From positions 546,001 to 610,000 of the forward strand of contig CAUYUJ010018059.1 of the NCBI GenBank assembly GCA_963575745.1: a stretch of 64,000 bases of DNA. The letters are read 5' to 3'. The translations under genes and the position numbers were made by a program. The notes beneath the pieces are model-generated. The model ran no database searches and was not told the DNA's origin. It saw only the letters and a list, made by a program, of their open reading frames with translations. This stretch comes from Prorocentrum cordatum. Its lineage: Eukaryota; Sar; Dinophyceae; Prorocentrales; Prorocentraceae. Below are positions 29,467 to 41,880 of the stretch, one piece after another; position 1 is the stretch's first letter; every line of letters starts with the position of its first letter.

Positions 29467-31430
29467 AGAAGGCTCGGGCTGAAGACAGCCGTAGGCCCCG
29501 AGGACGACCACGATTTTTTCGATTTGGGAGGCTCTCTCGACCAGCACGGCGACGACCAACCGCCTCCCCCACCAGGCGCAGGCCGAGTTACTGCTGGTCA
29601 GGGGAGCACATCTCCTGGCCCTCAGGCGGCCTCGGGCGACCAGGGCGATCCGAGCACCACCGCGCCACGCGGAAGCCATGCCCCCTCCGCCGAGGCCCGC
29701 GGCAATAGATGCCCCGACGCCGAGGATGGCTTCGATGGCCCATTCGACCAGCGCGACAATGACCAGCCCCCCCCACCAGACACAGGCCGAGGCACAATTG
29801 GCCAGGGGAACGGCCTTCCCGCGCGTCCGACGGCCTCGCGCCGAGGACGACCAGGACCTTCTGGGTTCCGGCGGCTCTCTCGACCAACGACGGCGACGAC
29901 GACCACGACGGCGACCATGACCACGACCACGACCACGACCACGACGCCGACGCCGACGCCGACGCCGACAACGAAGCCGATGACGACGACTCTGACGACG
30001 ACGTCGACGACGCGCTGGCGTCGCCAATAGCTTGCCGGACGACCATTGGGCAGGGGGGGCCATTCCCGCCCCTTGATCGGCCCCAGGCGGGGCCACATGG
30101 CGCCCTCGCGCGCCCCCGCCCCCCGGGGGCACTCACGTCGACCGCCCTGGAGCTCCAGCGCCCGCGCAGGCTCGCGTCCACAAATCAAAGCACGACGGAG
30201 AGAGTCGGGGGGCGTTCGGCCTTTGGGGGCCCGCGCAAGGGCCCAGGGCCGCCGAACAACGAATCTGGATGAAGACCGATTCGGGGGAAGGGGCTTGGAT
30301 TTCCGGGCACCCCGCGCGGAACAAATCAGGACAGCGCTCGCCTGGGCAGCGAGCCCCGCGCGGAGAGGGGCCGTGCCCCCGGGGGTCCCGTTGCAGATCT
30401 GCACCCCAGGCCACGGCCCAAGGCCGCATCAGCAGTAGCAGCGCCGCCATGCGAGGACAGGCCTGGCATAGGGCCCGCGCCCATAGACCCAGAGGCGCCT
30501 GCGCGACACTGGCTCGCGCATCTGCGCCCGTGCCCCACCAGCTCGAAGTTCCCGCGGGGCCGCGAGCCCACTGGCCTACGCTGCTGAGGACCACCCCCGT
30601 CAGCACAGCGCAAGCCACGCACTGGCGACTGGCGAGGGCCGACTGGACCGCGCAGCGCGACCCTCCCCCGCGACGGTCCCGTTGCCCAGTCCGCTTGAGC
30701 GGCGCGCCCTGGGTCGCTCGCGAAGGCAAACCGCTCGGCTTCCGCAGCCCTTCCACGGCGGTTGCCGGCCCGCGGGCCGCGGCTGTCGACGCGCAAAGCC
30801 TCTCCGCCGTCCGCGCCAGAGTCCAAAGCTATCGCGCAAACGCAATCACATCAACACCTGCTACGCAAACAAGACGGCGAGGCCGCCCAGGCAGAGGCCG
30901 CCCGCGTCGCCCTCGCTAGCGTTCATTTCTTCGTCCGCGGACAAATGCGCCACCCTGCGCCCGCTCCCCGCCGCGCGCGCGCCCGCGCGCAGTGGCGAGT
31001 CCAGCCGTGCATCGGGCCGCTAGCGCCGCGGCGCTGGCGCCTGGCCACTGTCGCTCCGGCGCGCGTGACCTCAACGCTCCATCCTGCCGCGGTGGCGCTG
31101 CCCGGCTTGAAGCGCCGCGCCGAACGCCCCCCGCGCGGGCGACCGGGGGAAGGGGCCGCCGCGCCCACGGCGGCGCCTCGCTGCGGCGCCGCTCGGAGGC
31201 GCTGCCGCCTCTGACTGCAAGCCCCTGGCCGCCTCGCCTGCGACTTCGCAAGGTCGCGCTTGCGCGTTGCTCGGGGGCTGGATTCCGCTGTTCTGTCGCG
31301 CGCGTCATCGCGCGCCTGGAGTCGTCTTCTCGCCCCTCCGTCACCGTCAGAATGCTGCGCTCCAGCCATGAGGGCCCCGCGCACCTGCTGCTTGCCGCGG
31401 AGCGCCAGCGCGGTGGATCATCGCAACTAT
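29467..31430. other. GC-rich region with overlapping low-complexity ORFs
   Basis: Contains partial direct repeats encoding GSLDQ...DQPPPP near 29.53, 29.74 and 29.88 kb, a GAC/GCC microsatellite at 29.89-30.01 kb, and long ORFs on both strands rich in Arg, Pro and Ala. None shows a domain. It may be LINE 3' sequence or unrelated. Confidence 0.4.
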
Positions 31431-31437
31431 GTTGGCC

Positions 31438-31478
<41 letters not shown>

Positions 31479-31502
31479 TCTCTCTCTCTCTCTCCCTCTC
31501 TC

Positions 31503-31553
<51 letters not shown>

Positions 31554-31672
31554 CATGTTTTGGGTTTTCTCTCTCTCTCTCTCTCTCTGTCTCTCTCGCT
31601 TTCTCTCTCGCTCCCCATGTATGTATGTATGTATGTATGTATGTATATATATATATATATGTATATACACAC
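31438..31672 (+). repeat. (TC)n, (TA)n and (ATGT)n microsatellites
   Basis: A TCTCTC run, a TATATA run at about 31.54 kb and ATGTATGT repeats to about 31.67 kb. Confidence 0.9.
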
Positions 31673-31734
31673 ATTCCCCGAGCAGCGCTGGCACTTAGGG
31701 GGGTCTTATCTATTTTCGAAAGAACTGGGCCTCT

Positions 31735-31930
31735 GCGCAGTCGCCGTCGCCGCCCCGTCGCCGCCTCGTCGCCGGTCATCTTCTGGGCCTGTGCGTCGGT
31801 CTGGCGGCTGCGCAGCCGCCGTCGCCGTCCCGTCGCCGCCTCGTCGCCGCCCATCGTCTGGGCCTGACCCCTGGTCTGGTGGCCATGTGGTCGCCGTCGC
31901 CGCCCTGCCCCGTCGCCGCCGCCCAGGCGC
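31735..31930 (+). repeat. GTCGCCGTCGCCGCC / CTGGGCCTG minisatellite
   Basis: Units of about 75-80 bp contain CGTCGGTCTGGCGGCT and GTCGCCGTCGCCGCCCCGTC. The same family occurs at 40.86-41.09, 41.38-41.56 and 42.08-42.22 kb, each time next to TTGCACCAC repeats. Confidence 0.7.
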
Positions 31931-31949
31931 GCCCCCCCCCCCCCCCGTT

Positions 31950-32120
31950 GCGACCCAATCGCCTACTCGATTGCAATCCACCCGACTGCACCACAATCGA
32001 TTGCAGACAATTGCACCATTAAGATTGCACGCCACACATAGTTTCGCATCGATTTCATCATATACGTTGCACCACGTCGAGCGCACGACATATTACACTG
32101 GATAGATTGCACAACGTACA
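31950..32120 (+). repeat. TTGCACCAC degenerate repeat
   Basis: ATTGCACCAT, GTTGCACCACG and ATTGCACAACG units at 14-16-bp spacing. Confidence 0.65.
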
Positions 32121-34429
32121 TCGCACATGATATATTGCATTTGCCCGACTCGCACGGAAGTGCCCGCTGGAATGCGCCCAGCGGTCAGCGCCATCGCGGC
32201 CGCGTCGGTCGCGCCAAATTAGGCGGCCGTTGCGCGCGCATGCGCGGGTTGGCGCGGCCGCAGAGATGCGCCACTCAACGCCAAGTTTCATCGCAATCGC
32301 CGCCGCATAGGTTTTGCAAGCCAAGTTGCGGGCGGGTGGGCGGGATATTTGCAAGAGCAGTGGAGTGGGCAGCTCAATGCGAACAGTTATGCATTTTCCT
32401 TTTTACAGAAGAATTAGGATCCAGCACCACCACCCCCTGGCTTTGTCGATCCTTCTCTCGTGCTGCAATTTACGTACGATTGTGCCCCATCGCCCATCCT
32501 ACACATAGACTCGTATCCCCTTAGCCCAGCTGGTATCGATCCCCCCCCCCCGCCATCCTTTGCAAAGAATACCATGCACGCGCAATCGTTTATCCAGGAA
32601 CACCAGTTTCCAATCCTCCCGGGCAAAAACACAGAAACGAAGGACACACGCGCGCGTCGTCGCGCACATGCCGAAATCCTTCAAACATCTTCGCTTCCAG
32701 AAGGATTTCAAAATCGATTGTCCAAACAACGCGTAAAAAAAAACATGGTTTCGCAACGCGGGTTTTCAGAAAAAAGCGCGCGCATTCTTGCGAATTCTTA
32801 AGGGGGCCATGATTGTTCAACATTATTTGCAAATGCTAGCAAACGGGCTTCGCGCGCGCATGTCGAAATCGTTCGAACGCCCTTTTGCGCGTGTTGTCGC
32901 GAGAGTCCTCTGGCAATTAAATTACGACGAAGTGCGCGCGCGTGCATCGTCGCGCGCGCATGCCGAAATCCTTGGACAACCGTCGTTTGCGCAGCGTTTT
33001 CAAAACCGAATGCCCAGGTCACAGCCAACATCACATGGTTTCGCAACACCAGTTCTCAAGACATATCTTGCGCGCGCGCCCTTTCGAATGCTTCATAATA
33101 CCATGAGTTTGTTATGCATCTTCATGGGATTCTGCCAAACGGGCCTCTGTCGCCGCATGCCGACATCACTCGCGCGCTCTTGCGCGCGTGCTGGGGGGGG
33201 GGGGGGGGGGCGCGATGCGTATCAAATAACTTCACGCGAGCCACTCTCGCGAGTGCGCAGCGCCCGCATGCCGAATTCCTTCCGAAACCTGCATCGCCGA
33301 TGCGAGGGCGCCGTCATCGCCGTCGGCGCGACCAGCATCGGCGCCCGCGTCGCCAGCATCGCCACTATCATCGCCGCGTCTACCGCAGTCGGCATCGCCA
33401 TTCTGCCGCGCCCGCCCAAGTCGCCGACTCGCAGTGAAGTGCCCGCTGGGATGCGCCCAGCGGTCACCGCCACCGCGGCCGCGTCGGTGGCGCCGAACTA
33501 GTTGGCCGCTGCGCGCGCGTGCTAGGGTCGGCGCGGCCGCAGGGATGCATCAGCCAAAGCCAAGCATGCATTGCAATAGCCACCGCATGGGTTTTGCAAA
33601 CCAAGTTGCGGGTGGGTTGGTGGGATGTTTGCAAGCGCATGGCATGCGTTAACTCATGGGTAGAAAGCAATTGCACCACCCAGATTGCACCTCGCCCGCT
33701 GCACTGCATAGATTTCCCTTTCCAAAGAAAAACGAAGAAGAGATAGGTTCTTCCACCTTCCTCCCCCCGGGGTCTAGAGACTCACCCTTTGGCATTGCAA
33801 GTTGCATATGAGTCTGGCCCACTGTCCATCCATCCTACCTGTGAATTCATTGTATCCCAGCCAGGTCGGTATCATCGCCCCCCCCCCCCCCGCCATCCCC
33901 TGCAACTAATATTACGCGTGCTCGTTTATCAAAAACCATCATGGATCAAGAACCCGTGGCGAAAATGGGACGAAGAGCGCACGCGCGCGTCGTCGCGCGC
34001 GCTCGCCGAAATCCTTCAAAAACCTTGCGGGTTTCGGTAGGATTTCAACATTGAGCGCCCCCCCCCCCCCCCCAAACAAGACCATATTAAAACAAAAAAC
34101 AATAGCCTGGCGAAGGACCCAACCATATGCAGTTGAGAGTACCGCAATTGTGAATATCTTCTTCGGTGGCGCTCCCTATGGGGCCACGAGCCGTATGAGG
34201 GGTGTGCCGAAATGCGTGGCAGTGTACACAACACGAACGAAGACGATAGGTCCGAATATGAAAGCTTGAGCGCGTGCGAGTCGGATCGCGAGCGAGTCTG
34301 ATTATGAATGAATCTGCGCGCGATTGATTCTATTCGCATGAATGCGTGCATGGATACGCCCAGTGTAAATGTATGTATACGACTGTGAACAGTTTGGGTC
34401 TGCGTGACTCTCGGTACTCGTGACTCTGA

Positions 34430-35725
34430 GCGTCGCCTCTGCAGGGGGCTTCCCTGGGAACCCCGACGGCAGCGCCCGCGCGCCGCGACGCCCATGTCGG
34501 CACGCCACACACCTGGTGTGCGGGACGCATGCGGACGGCAGCACTGGGGCCTTCGGTGGAGCTCCCTGTGGGGCCACGAAACGTGTGAGGGGTGTGCCGA
34601 AATGGGTGTGCGGGACGCATGATGGGGGGTGTGGGGACGAAATGGGTGTGCGGGACGCAAGATGGGGCCTTCGGTGGAGCAGCCACAACGTGTGAGGGGT
34701 GTGCCGAAACGTGTGAGGGGTGTGCCGGGTGTGCGGGACGCATGCGGACGGCAGCACTGGGGCCTTCGGTGGAGCTCCCTGTGGGGCCACGAAACGTGTG
34801 AGGGGTGTGCCGAAATGGGTGTGCGGGACGCATGCGGACGGCAGCCATGGGGCCTTCGGTGGAGCTCCCTATGGGGCCACGAAACGTGTGAGGGGTGTGC
34901 CGAAATGGGTGTGCGGGACGCATGCGGACGGCAGCACTGGGGCCTTCGGTGGAGCTCCCTGTGGGGCCACGAAACGTGTGAGGGGTGTGCCGAAATGGGT
35001 GTGCGGGACGCATGCGGACGGCAGCCATGGGGCCTTCGGTGGAGCTCCCTATGGGGCCACGAAACGTGTGAGGGGTGTGCCGAAATGGTGTGCATGCATG
35101 CGGGACGCATGCGGACGGCAGCACTGGGGCCTTCGGTGGAGCTCCCTGTGGGGCCACGAAACGTGTGAGGGGTGTGCCGAAATGGGTGTGCGGGACGCAT
35201 GCGGACGGCAGCATGGGGCCTTCGGTGGAGCTCCCTATGGGGCCACGAAACGTGTGAGGGGTGTGCCGAAATGGGTGTGCGGGACGCATGCGGACGGCAG
35301 CCATGGGGCCTTCGGTGGAGCTCCCTGTGGGGCCACGAAACGTGTGAGGGGTGTGCCGAAATGGGTGTGCGGGACGCATGCGGACGGCAGCCATGGGGCC
35401 TTCGGTGGAGCTCCCTATGGGGCCACGAAACGTGTGAGGGGTGTGCCGAAATGGGTGTGCGGGACGCATGCGGACGGCAGCACTGGGGCCTTCGGTGGAG
35501 CTCCCTGTGGGGCCACGAAACGTGTGAGGGGTGTGCCGAAATGGGTGTGCGGGACGCATGCGGACGGCAACCATGGGGCCTTCGGTGGAGCTCCCTATGG
35601 GGCCACGAAACGTGTGAGGGGTGTGCCGAAATGGGTGTGCGGGACGCATGCGGACGGCAGCACTGGGGCCTTCGGTGGAGCTCCCTGTGGGGCCACAAAA
35701 CGTGTGAGGGGTGTGCCGAAGTGGG
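34430..35725. repeat. 90-bp satellite, dimeric higher-order structure
   Basis: AGGGGTGTGCCGAAATGGGT recurs every 90 bp (34801, 34891, 34981 and so on). Units largely alternate between a form with GCAGCACTGGGG...CCCTGTGGGG and one with GCAGCCATGGGG...CCCTATGGGG, a 180-bp higher-order period. Because 90 is divisible by three and the unit lacks stops, both strands read as 30-residue peptide repeats (plus-strand ORF 34720-36033; minus-strand ORF 36196-34016). I regard these as by-products. A small insertion at 35085-35105 and single-base indels break the phase. Confidence 0.85.
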
Positions 35726-35728
35726 TGA

Positions 35729-35774
35729 TGACGATGACGATGACGACGATGACAATGACGATGATGATGATGAC

Positions 35775-35817
<43 letters not shown>

Positions 35818-36010
35818 GGAGGAGGGGGAGGAGGAGGAGAGGAGGTGGGACGCGGGGCGCTGTCCCTTCAAAACGAGGACCCAACACCACACGATGGTTG
35901 GGAAAAAAAGAAGGGTTTCGCACCGCGGCTCTTCGAAACACACACACACATACACACGCACACGCACACACACACACACTCTCTCTCTCAGTCACACACA
36001 CACACGCGCG
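35729..36010. repeat. GATGAC/GATG, GGA and (CA)n microsatellites around a TGTGGTGTTGGGTCC module
   Basis: GATGACGATGA to 35.816 kb, GGA to 35.85 kb, the complement of TGTGGTGTTGGGTCCTCG at 35.87-35.89 kb, then a CA run at 35.94-36.01 kb. Confidence 0.75.
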
Positions 36011-39000
36011 CGCGTTGTTGCGAATTCTTATGAAAACCGTGCGTGTTTCACGATTTGAAGAAAATGTTACCAAACAGGCTCGCACGCGCGCATGTCGAAA
36101 TCGTTCGAACGCTCTTTCGCGCGTGCCGTCGCGAGAATTCTCTGCAACAAATGAGACGAAGTGCGCGCGCGCGTCGTCGCGCGCGCATGCGGACATCCTC
36201 CATCAAAAAACTTCTAGGATCCGGAAGGATGTTCTAAATCGAGTGTTCAAGCACAGGGTTTCGCAACGCGGATGTCCAACAAAAGCGCGCGCGCGCTCGT
36301 GATTGCGAAACTTTTAGAAAACCACGCGTTTCTTAACATGCTCTTAAACGGGCTCCTCGCGCGCGCATGTCGAAATCGTCCGAACGCCCTTGCGCGCATG
36401 CTGGGGCGGCACGATCCCGAGTCAAATAATATCTTGCGAGCCACTCTCGCGAGTGCGCAGCGCCCGTGCTTCGAATTCCTTCCGAAACCTTCATCGTTGA
36501 CGCGAAGACGCCGTCAACATCGTCGGCGTGATCGGCATCGGCGCTTCAGCATCGCTTCAGCATCGTCGCTTCAGCATCGTCGCCAGCATCGCTACTATCA
36601 GCACCATCGCGTCTACAATTCTCGACGTTGCCATGATACCGCGCCCGCCCACGTCGCCGACTCGTATTCAAGTGCCCGCTGGGGCGCGCCGAGCGGTGAG
36701 CACCGCCGCGGCCGCGTCGGTCGCGCCAGACTACTTGGCCGCTGCGCGCGCGCGCATGCGCGGGCTGGCGCAGCCGGCGCCAAGCACTCATCGCAATCGC
36801 CGCCTCATGAGGTTTGCAAACCAAGTTGCGGGTGGGCGGGTGGGATGTTTGCGCGAGCAGTGGAGCGGACAATTCATTGCGAATAGAAATGCATTGCAAC
36901 TCTTAGTTTGCACCGCCTACGCATACGCACACACACAGTAATTTTATATGCGTATCTATAGGCATACGTATATGCTACATTGTATATCTAGATACGTCTA
37001 TATAAACATACATATATATAGGTATGTATAATTTTATGTGTAGATATATGCGCAAATCACGTTGCGCGAATTGCGACACATAGGCTTGCTTTCATAGATT
37101 GCACCGCCTAGGCTACACCATTTTGTTCGCACCGCGTATAATGCTCCACGCATATTGCTCCACATAGGTTGCGCCGCACCTAGTGCGCCGCAGAGATTCC
37201 AAGTTCGACCCCCCCCCTCCGGATTATCGGTTCCTTTTTTCGCATTGCAATGTACATGTTGGTCTGCCGCATCCCCATCCTAAATATTGATCAGACCATC
37301 CCAGCCGAGCCCGCATCGACCCCCCCACACGCCATCCTTTGCAAAGATGAATGCGCGCGCGCGCTCGCTTATCACAAGTACGCACTTCCGAAGAATCCCC
37401 TGCAACAAACGAATCGAAGTGCACACGCGCGCGTCGTCGCGCGCGCACGCCGGATTCTTTCGGACACCGTTCTGGTGTTCGTAAGGATTGCAAAATCGAG
37501 TGTCCAAAATGCATCAAAAGCACATGGTTTCGCAACGCGGATTTTCCAAAAAAAAATTGTTCGCTCGTTCTTGCGAACTGTACAGTTTTTTTTCTTGCGA
37601 AATTCTTCGCTCGTTCTTGCGAAGTGCTACCAAAATGGCTTCGCTTGCGCGCGTGCCGAAGTCGTTCGAACGCCCTTGTGCGCGTGCTGTCGCAAGATTT
37701 TTTTGCAACAAATGGGACGTCATGCATTCGCGCGCGTCGTCGCGCGCATGCGGGTATCTATATATATATATATATAAGGGAAAAACGTGTGCTTGCTAGG
37801 TGTTTACATAAAAAAATTAAGCTTCGCACGGATTTCAAAACCGAGTGTGCCGAAGCCATACAAAAGCACAGTGTTTCGCAACAGCAGTTTTCAAACAAGC
37901 GTTCGCGCGCTGTTGCGAATCCTTGAGAACACCATGCCATTAAATTCTGCCAAACGGGCCTCTGGCGCCGCATGTCGAAATCATTCGAACACCCTCGCGC
38001 GCGTGCTGGGGGAGGCGGAATGGGCGATACGCGTCAAATAATACCATGCGGCCAGTCTCGCGCGTCTGCCGCGCGCGCACGTCGAACTCCTTCCACATTT
38101 CTCATCACCGGAGCGAGGACGCCGTCATCGACGCTGGCCTGATCAACATCCGCGCCGTCACTAGCCGTGCCGTCGTCGCTGTCAGCATCGTCGCCATTAT
38201 CGCTACGATCATCATCGTGTCTATCGTTGTCGACGTTGCCATGATATCGCGCCCGCTCACGTCGCCGACTTGCACCGAAGTGCCCGTTGGGGTGCGCCGA
38301 GCGATCAGCTCCACCGCGGCCGCGTCGGTCGCGCCAAAGTAGCTGGCCGCTGCGCGCGCGCATGCGCAGGCTGTCGCGGCCGCAGAGACGCACCAACCAG
38401 CGCCGAGCATTCGTCGCAAACGCCGCCGCACGGGGTTTGTAAACCAAGTTCCAGGTGGGTGGGTGGGGCGCATGCGAGAGCACTGGAGTGGACAACGCAT
38501 TGCGAACATAAAATCACGCACCGAGTAGATTGCACCACGTAGGTTTGCACCACATATTTCGTACAACCTAGATCCGCCTTTTCTCGAAAGGAAGCCGATT
38601 CGACCCCCCACCTGGGATTATCCGTTCCCCTTTCCGTATTGCAATGTGCAGATGATTCTGATCGGCCGTCCATCCTAAATACGAATTCGTACCATCCCAC
38701 GCAGGCCTGTACCGGCCTTGTCCCGCCATCCTCGGCAACAAGCTAGCATGCGCGCGCACTCGTTTGAAGTCATCGGTCATCAAGAAACCCATTGCAAAAC
38801 ATGAGACGAAGTGCGCACGCGCGCGTCCTCGCGAGCGCATGCCGAATTACTGTAAAAACCGTCAGTCCCGCAAGGATTTCAAAAATCGACTGTCCACAAA
38901 AAAACTTGCACGCGTTCTTACGGATTCTTAAGACACCCAACCTGTTTTCAACATGTGTTATGACATGCTACCAAACGGGCATCGCGCGAGCGCATGTCGG

Positions 39001-39884
39001 CATCGTCCGAACGCCCTTGCGCGCATGCTCTCGCCAGGATTTTTCGCACACAACGAAACGACATACATGCGCGCGCATGCCAAAATCCTTCAAGAACCTG
39101 TGGTTCCGTAAGGATTTCAAAGCCGGGTGTCTAAAAATCGCAGTGGTTTCGCAACATCAGTTTTCAAAACAAAAACGGCGCCCGCGCCCTTAGCGAATCC
39201 CCCAGGAAACCATAACTGGTTCAACATGTTCATTGGATTTCGGGCTTCTGCCATACGAGCCATTCGCGCCGCATGTCGAAATCATTCGAACACCCTTGCC
39301 TTCGTGCTGGGGGGGGGGGGGGGGGGCGATACGTGTGTCAAATAATACCATGCGGCCAGTCTCGCGCGTCTGCCGCGCGCGCGTCGAACTCCTTCCACAT
39401 TTTTCATCACCGAGGCGAGGACGCCGTCATCGACGCCGGCCTGATCAGCATCCGCGCCGTGCCGTCACTCGCCGTGCTGTCGCCGCTGTCAGCATCGTCA
39501 CCATCACCGCTACGATCATCATCATGTTTACCGTTGTCGACGTTGCCATGATACCGCGCCCGCCCAAGTCGCCGTCTCGCACCGAAGTGCCCGCTGGGAT
39601 GTGCCCAGCGGTCAGCGCCGCCGCAGCCGCCGCGTCGGTCGCGCCAAAGTAGCTGGCCGCTGCGCGCGCGTCTTGGGTTGAAACGGCCGCAGAGACGCAC
39701 CAGCCAGCGCCAAGCACTCATCGCAATCGCCGCCGCATGGGGGTTGCAAATAAAGTTGCGGGTGGGTGGGCGGCGCGCTTGCGAGAGCATGGGATGCGTC
39801 AACTCGTTTTTCCCCAATCAGAGCTTGCCTCTGTAGGGGTCCTAGCGGATTAAAGGATTAGGTGAGAGGTGCGGCCGATTTCGG

Positions 39885-40270
39885 TGGCCGCGCCCGGGTG
39901 CCCGGGGGTGCCCGGGTGCCCGGCGGTGCCCAGGTGCCCGGGTGGTGGTGAGGTGCGTGGCCGATTTCGGTGGCCGGGCCCGGGTGCCCGGGTGTGCCCG
40001 GGAGTGCCCAATAGCCCAGTAGCCCTATAGCCCTTTAGCCCTATAGCCTTATAGCCCTGTAACCCTATAGCCTTATCCCCCTATAGCCCTAATAGCCTTA
40101 CATCCCTTAGCACTATAGCCCCATAGTCCATATAGCTCTATAGCCCCATAGCCCTATAGCCCTATAGGTCACAGTCCTATAGCCCTATAGCCCTGTAGCC
40201 CGATAGCCCTATGGCCCTATAGCCCGATAGCCCGATAGCCCTATAGCCCGATAGCCCTTAGCCCTATAAG
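39885..40270 (+). repeat. CCCGGGTG repeat followed by AGCCCTATAG repeat
   Basis: GTGCCCGGGTGCCCGG units run to about 40.01 kb, then about 25 units of AGCCCTATAG or AGCCCGATAG at ~10-bp spacing. Confidence 0.85.
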
Positions 40271-40329
40271 GGAGCAGTTGGAATATTAAAACAATCAGAT
40301 TTGGGTTTTTCTCTGGTATCATTATTCAA

Positions 40330-41880
40330 ACCAATTGCACCGCGTAGATTGTGCCACATAGGCTGCACCACAGATATTACACCACATTGGTTGCACCACA
40401 TCGGTTGCACCGCATCGATTGCAAACCACATAGCCGCCAGACCAACAGGCAGGCCCAGTTCCTCAGACCAGAGGCAATCACCCTGAAGCGCAAATGCTGT
40501 TGTGGCAACCGAATATGCGTAAGTTCTTTTATATATATATATATATTCATAAACTATGCGAGGGTGGAACGATGCAGATGTGTACAGGTATATATATATA
40601 TATATATATATATACATACGCATGGCGGCTAGCGTGGATCCCAAATAATATTTCTAACAACGCTTCCAAAGGTAGGGGTTGTGCAACAGAGGTCGGCAGT
40701 ATGTCCGGTGCAGCCTACGTGGCGCAATCCATGTTGTGCCATTTACGTTGTGCAATCTAGGTGCGAACTTAGGTGGTTCAACGCATGTGGTGCAAGATCT
40801 TCTATGCAGCCTGTGGTGTGCAATCTATATCGTGCGAACCACGTGGTGCAACAGATGTTCGCCGTCGCCGTCCCGTCGCCACCCCGTCGGCGCCCGCATT
40901 CTGGCCCTGCCCGTCGGTCTGGCGGCTATGTGGTCGCCGTCGCCGCCCCGTTGCTCTGGGCTTGCCCGTTGGTCTGACGGCTGTGCGGTCGCCGTCGCCG
41001 CCTCGTCGCCGCCCGTCGCTTGGGTTTGCCAGGCGCTCTGGCCGCCATGTGGCCGTCGTCGCCGCCCCGTCGCCGCCCGCCGCCTCGCCGCCACCCGCTT
41101 TGCAGTAGTTCGCAATGCAATCAAGGCATAGATTGCATCACCTAGATCGCACCGCGAATATTGCACCACCTAGGTTGTTCCTCATGGGTTGCACCTCACA
41201 GATTGCAAACAAATATTGCACAACCCATCGTGCACCGTATTGCTGAACCCGCATGGCTTACACCGCATGCACTGTACCACGTAGGTTGCACCACAGTGAC
41301 TGCTCCACCTAGATTGCACCGCACGGGTTGCATGAACTCACTGGTTGGGGTCACCCTTGGCTAACATAGATTCCCTCGCGTCGACCTGGTGGTTATGTGG
41401 TCGTCGTCACCTCCTCGTTGCCGCCTCGTCGCCGCCAGTCGTCTGGGCTTGCGGGTCGGTCTGGCGCCTATGTGGTCGCAGCTGCCGTCTCGTCGCCGTC
41501 CGTCGTCTGGGCCTGTACGTCGGTATGGCGGCTATGTGGTCGCCGTCGCCGCTTGGGCTGCGCAACACATGTTGCACCGCATAGATTGCACCACCTAGAT
41601 TGAATGCCAAGTGTTGCACAACATATTGCACCACCTACATGCCACAAGGGATATTTGAAACACGTAGATTGCACAACCTAGATTGCACCACACAGATTGC
41701 ACCACGTCGATTGTACAGCGCATATAGCGCACAACATCGATTGCACCACAAACAGGTTGCACAGTCTAGATTGCACAACATAAAGTGCACACCATATATT
41801 CTCACCACCTAGCTTGCATCATACAGAGCGCTCCACATACATTGCACACTATATATGTATGTGTAGACATTGCACAACAT
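40330..41880 (+). repeat. mixed TTGCACCAC and GTCGCCG minisatellites with TA microsatellites
   Basis: TTGCACCACATAGA-type repeats at 40.33-40.43, 40.68-40.86, 41.10-41.33 and 41.57-41.88 kb alternate with GTCGCCGTCGCCG units at 40.86-41.09 and 41.38-41.56 kb. TA runs lie at 40.53-40.62 kb. No gene is supported. Confidence 0.65.

Larger units (their letters stand above)
32140..39840 (+). repeat. long tandem repeat array, ~1.3-1.6-kb units
   Basis: Unit landmarks recur in order: a C tract with GCCATCCTTTGCAA, CGCGCGTCGTCGCGCGCATG with CCGAAATCCTTCAAA, GTTTCGCAACGCGG, TCGAAATCGTTCGAACGCCC, a G tract after GCGCGTGCTGG, a GTCATCGCC stretch, AAGTGCCCGCTGG, GGCCGCGTCGGTCGCGCC, and TTTGCAAACCAAGTTGCGGG. 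The CCCGCTGG landmark lies near 32160, 33438, 36670, 38280 and 39588. The large step is where the 90-bp satellite interrupts. ORFs in it share a short conserved peptide (VDVAMIPRPP-like), but no function is evident. Confidence 0.7.

Noticed and set aside
34016-36196. A 726-codon minus-strand ORF and a 437-codon plus-strand ORF
   Set aside because: Both are translations of the 90-bp satellite; frame openness follows from a unit length divisible by three.
37250-39200. Short ORFs sharing VDVAMIPRPP-like peptides as a gene family
   Set aside because: The similarity comes from the 1.3-kb tandem repeat at DNA level and frames are broken differently in each copy.
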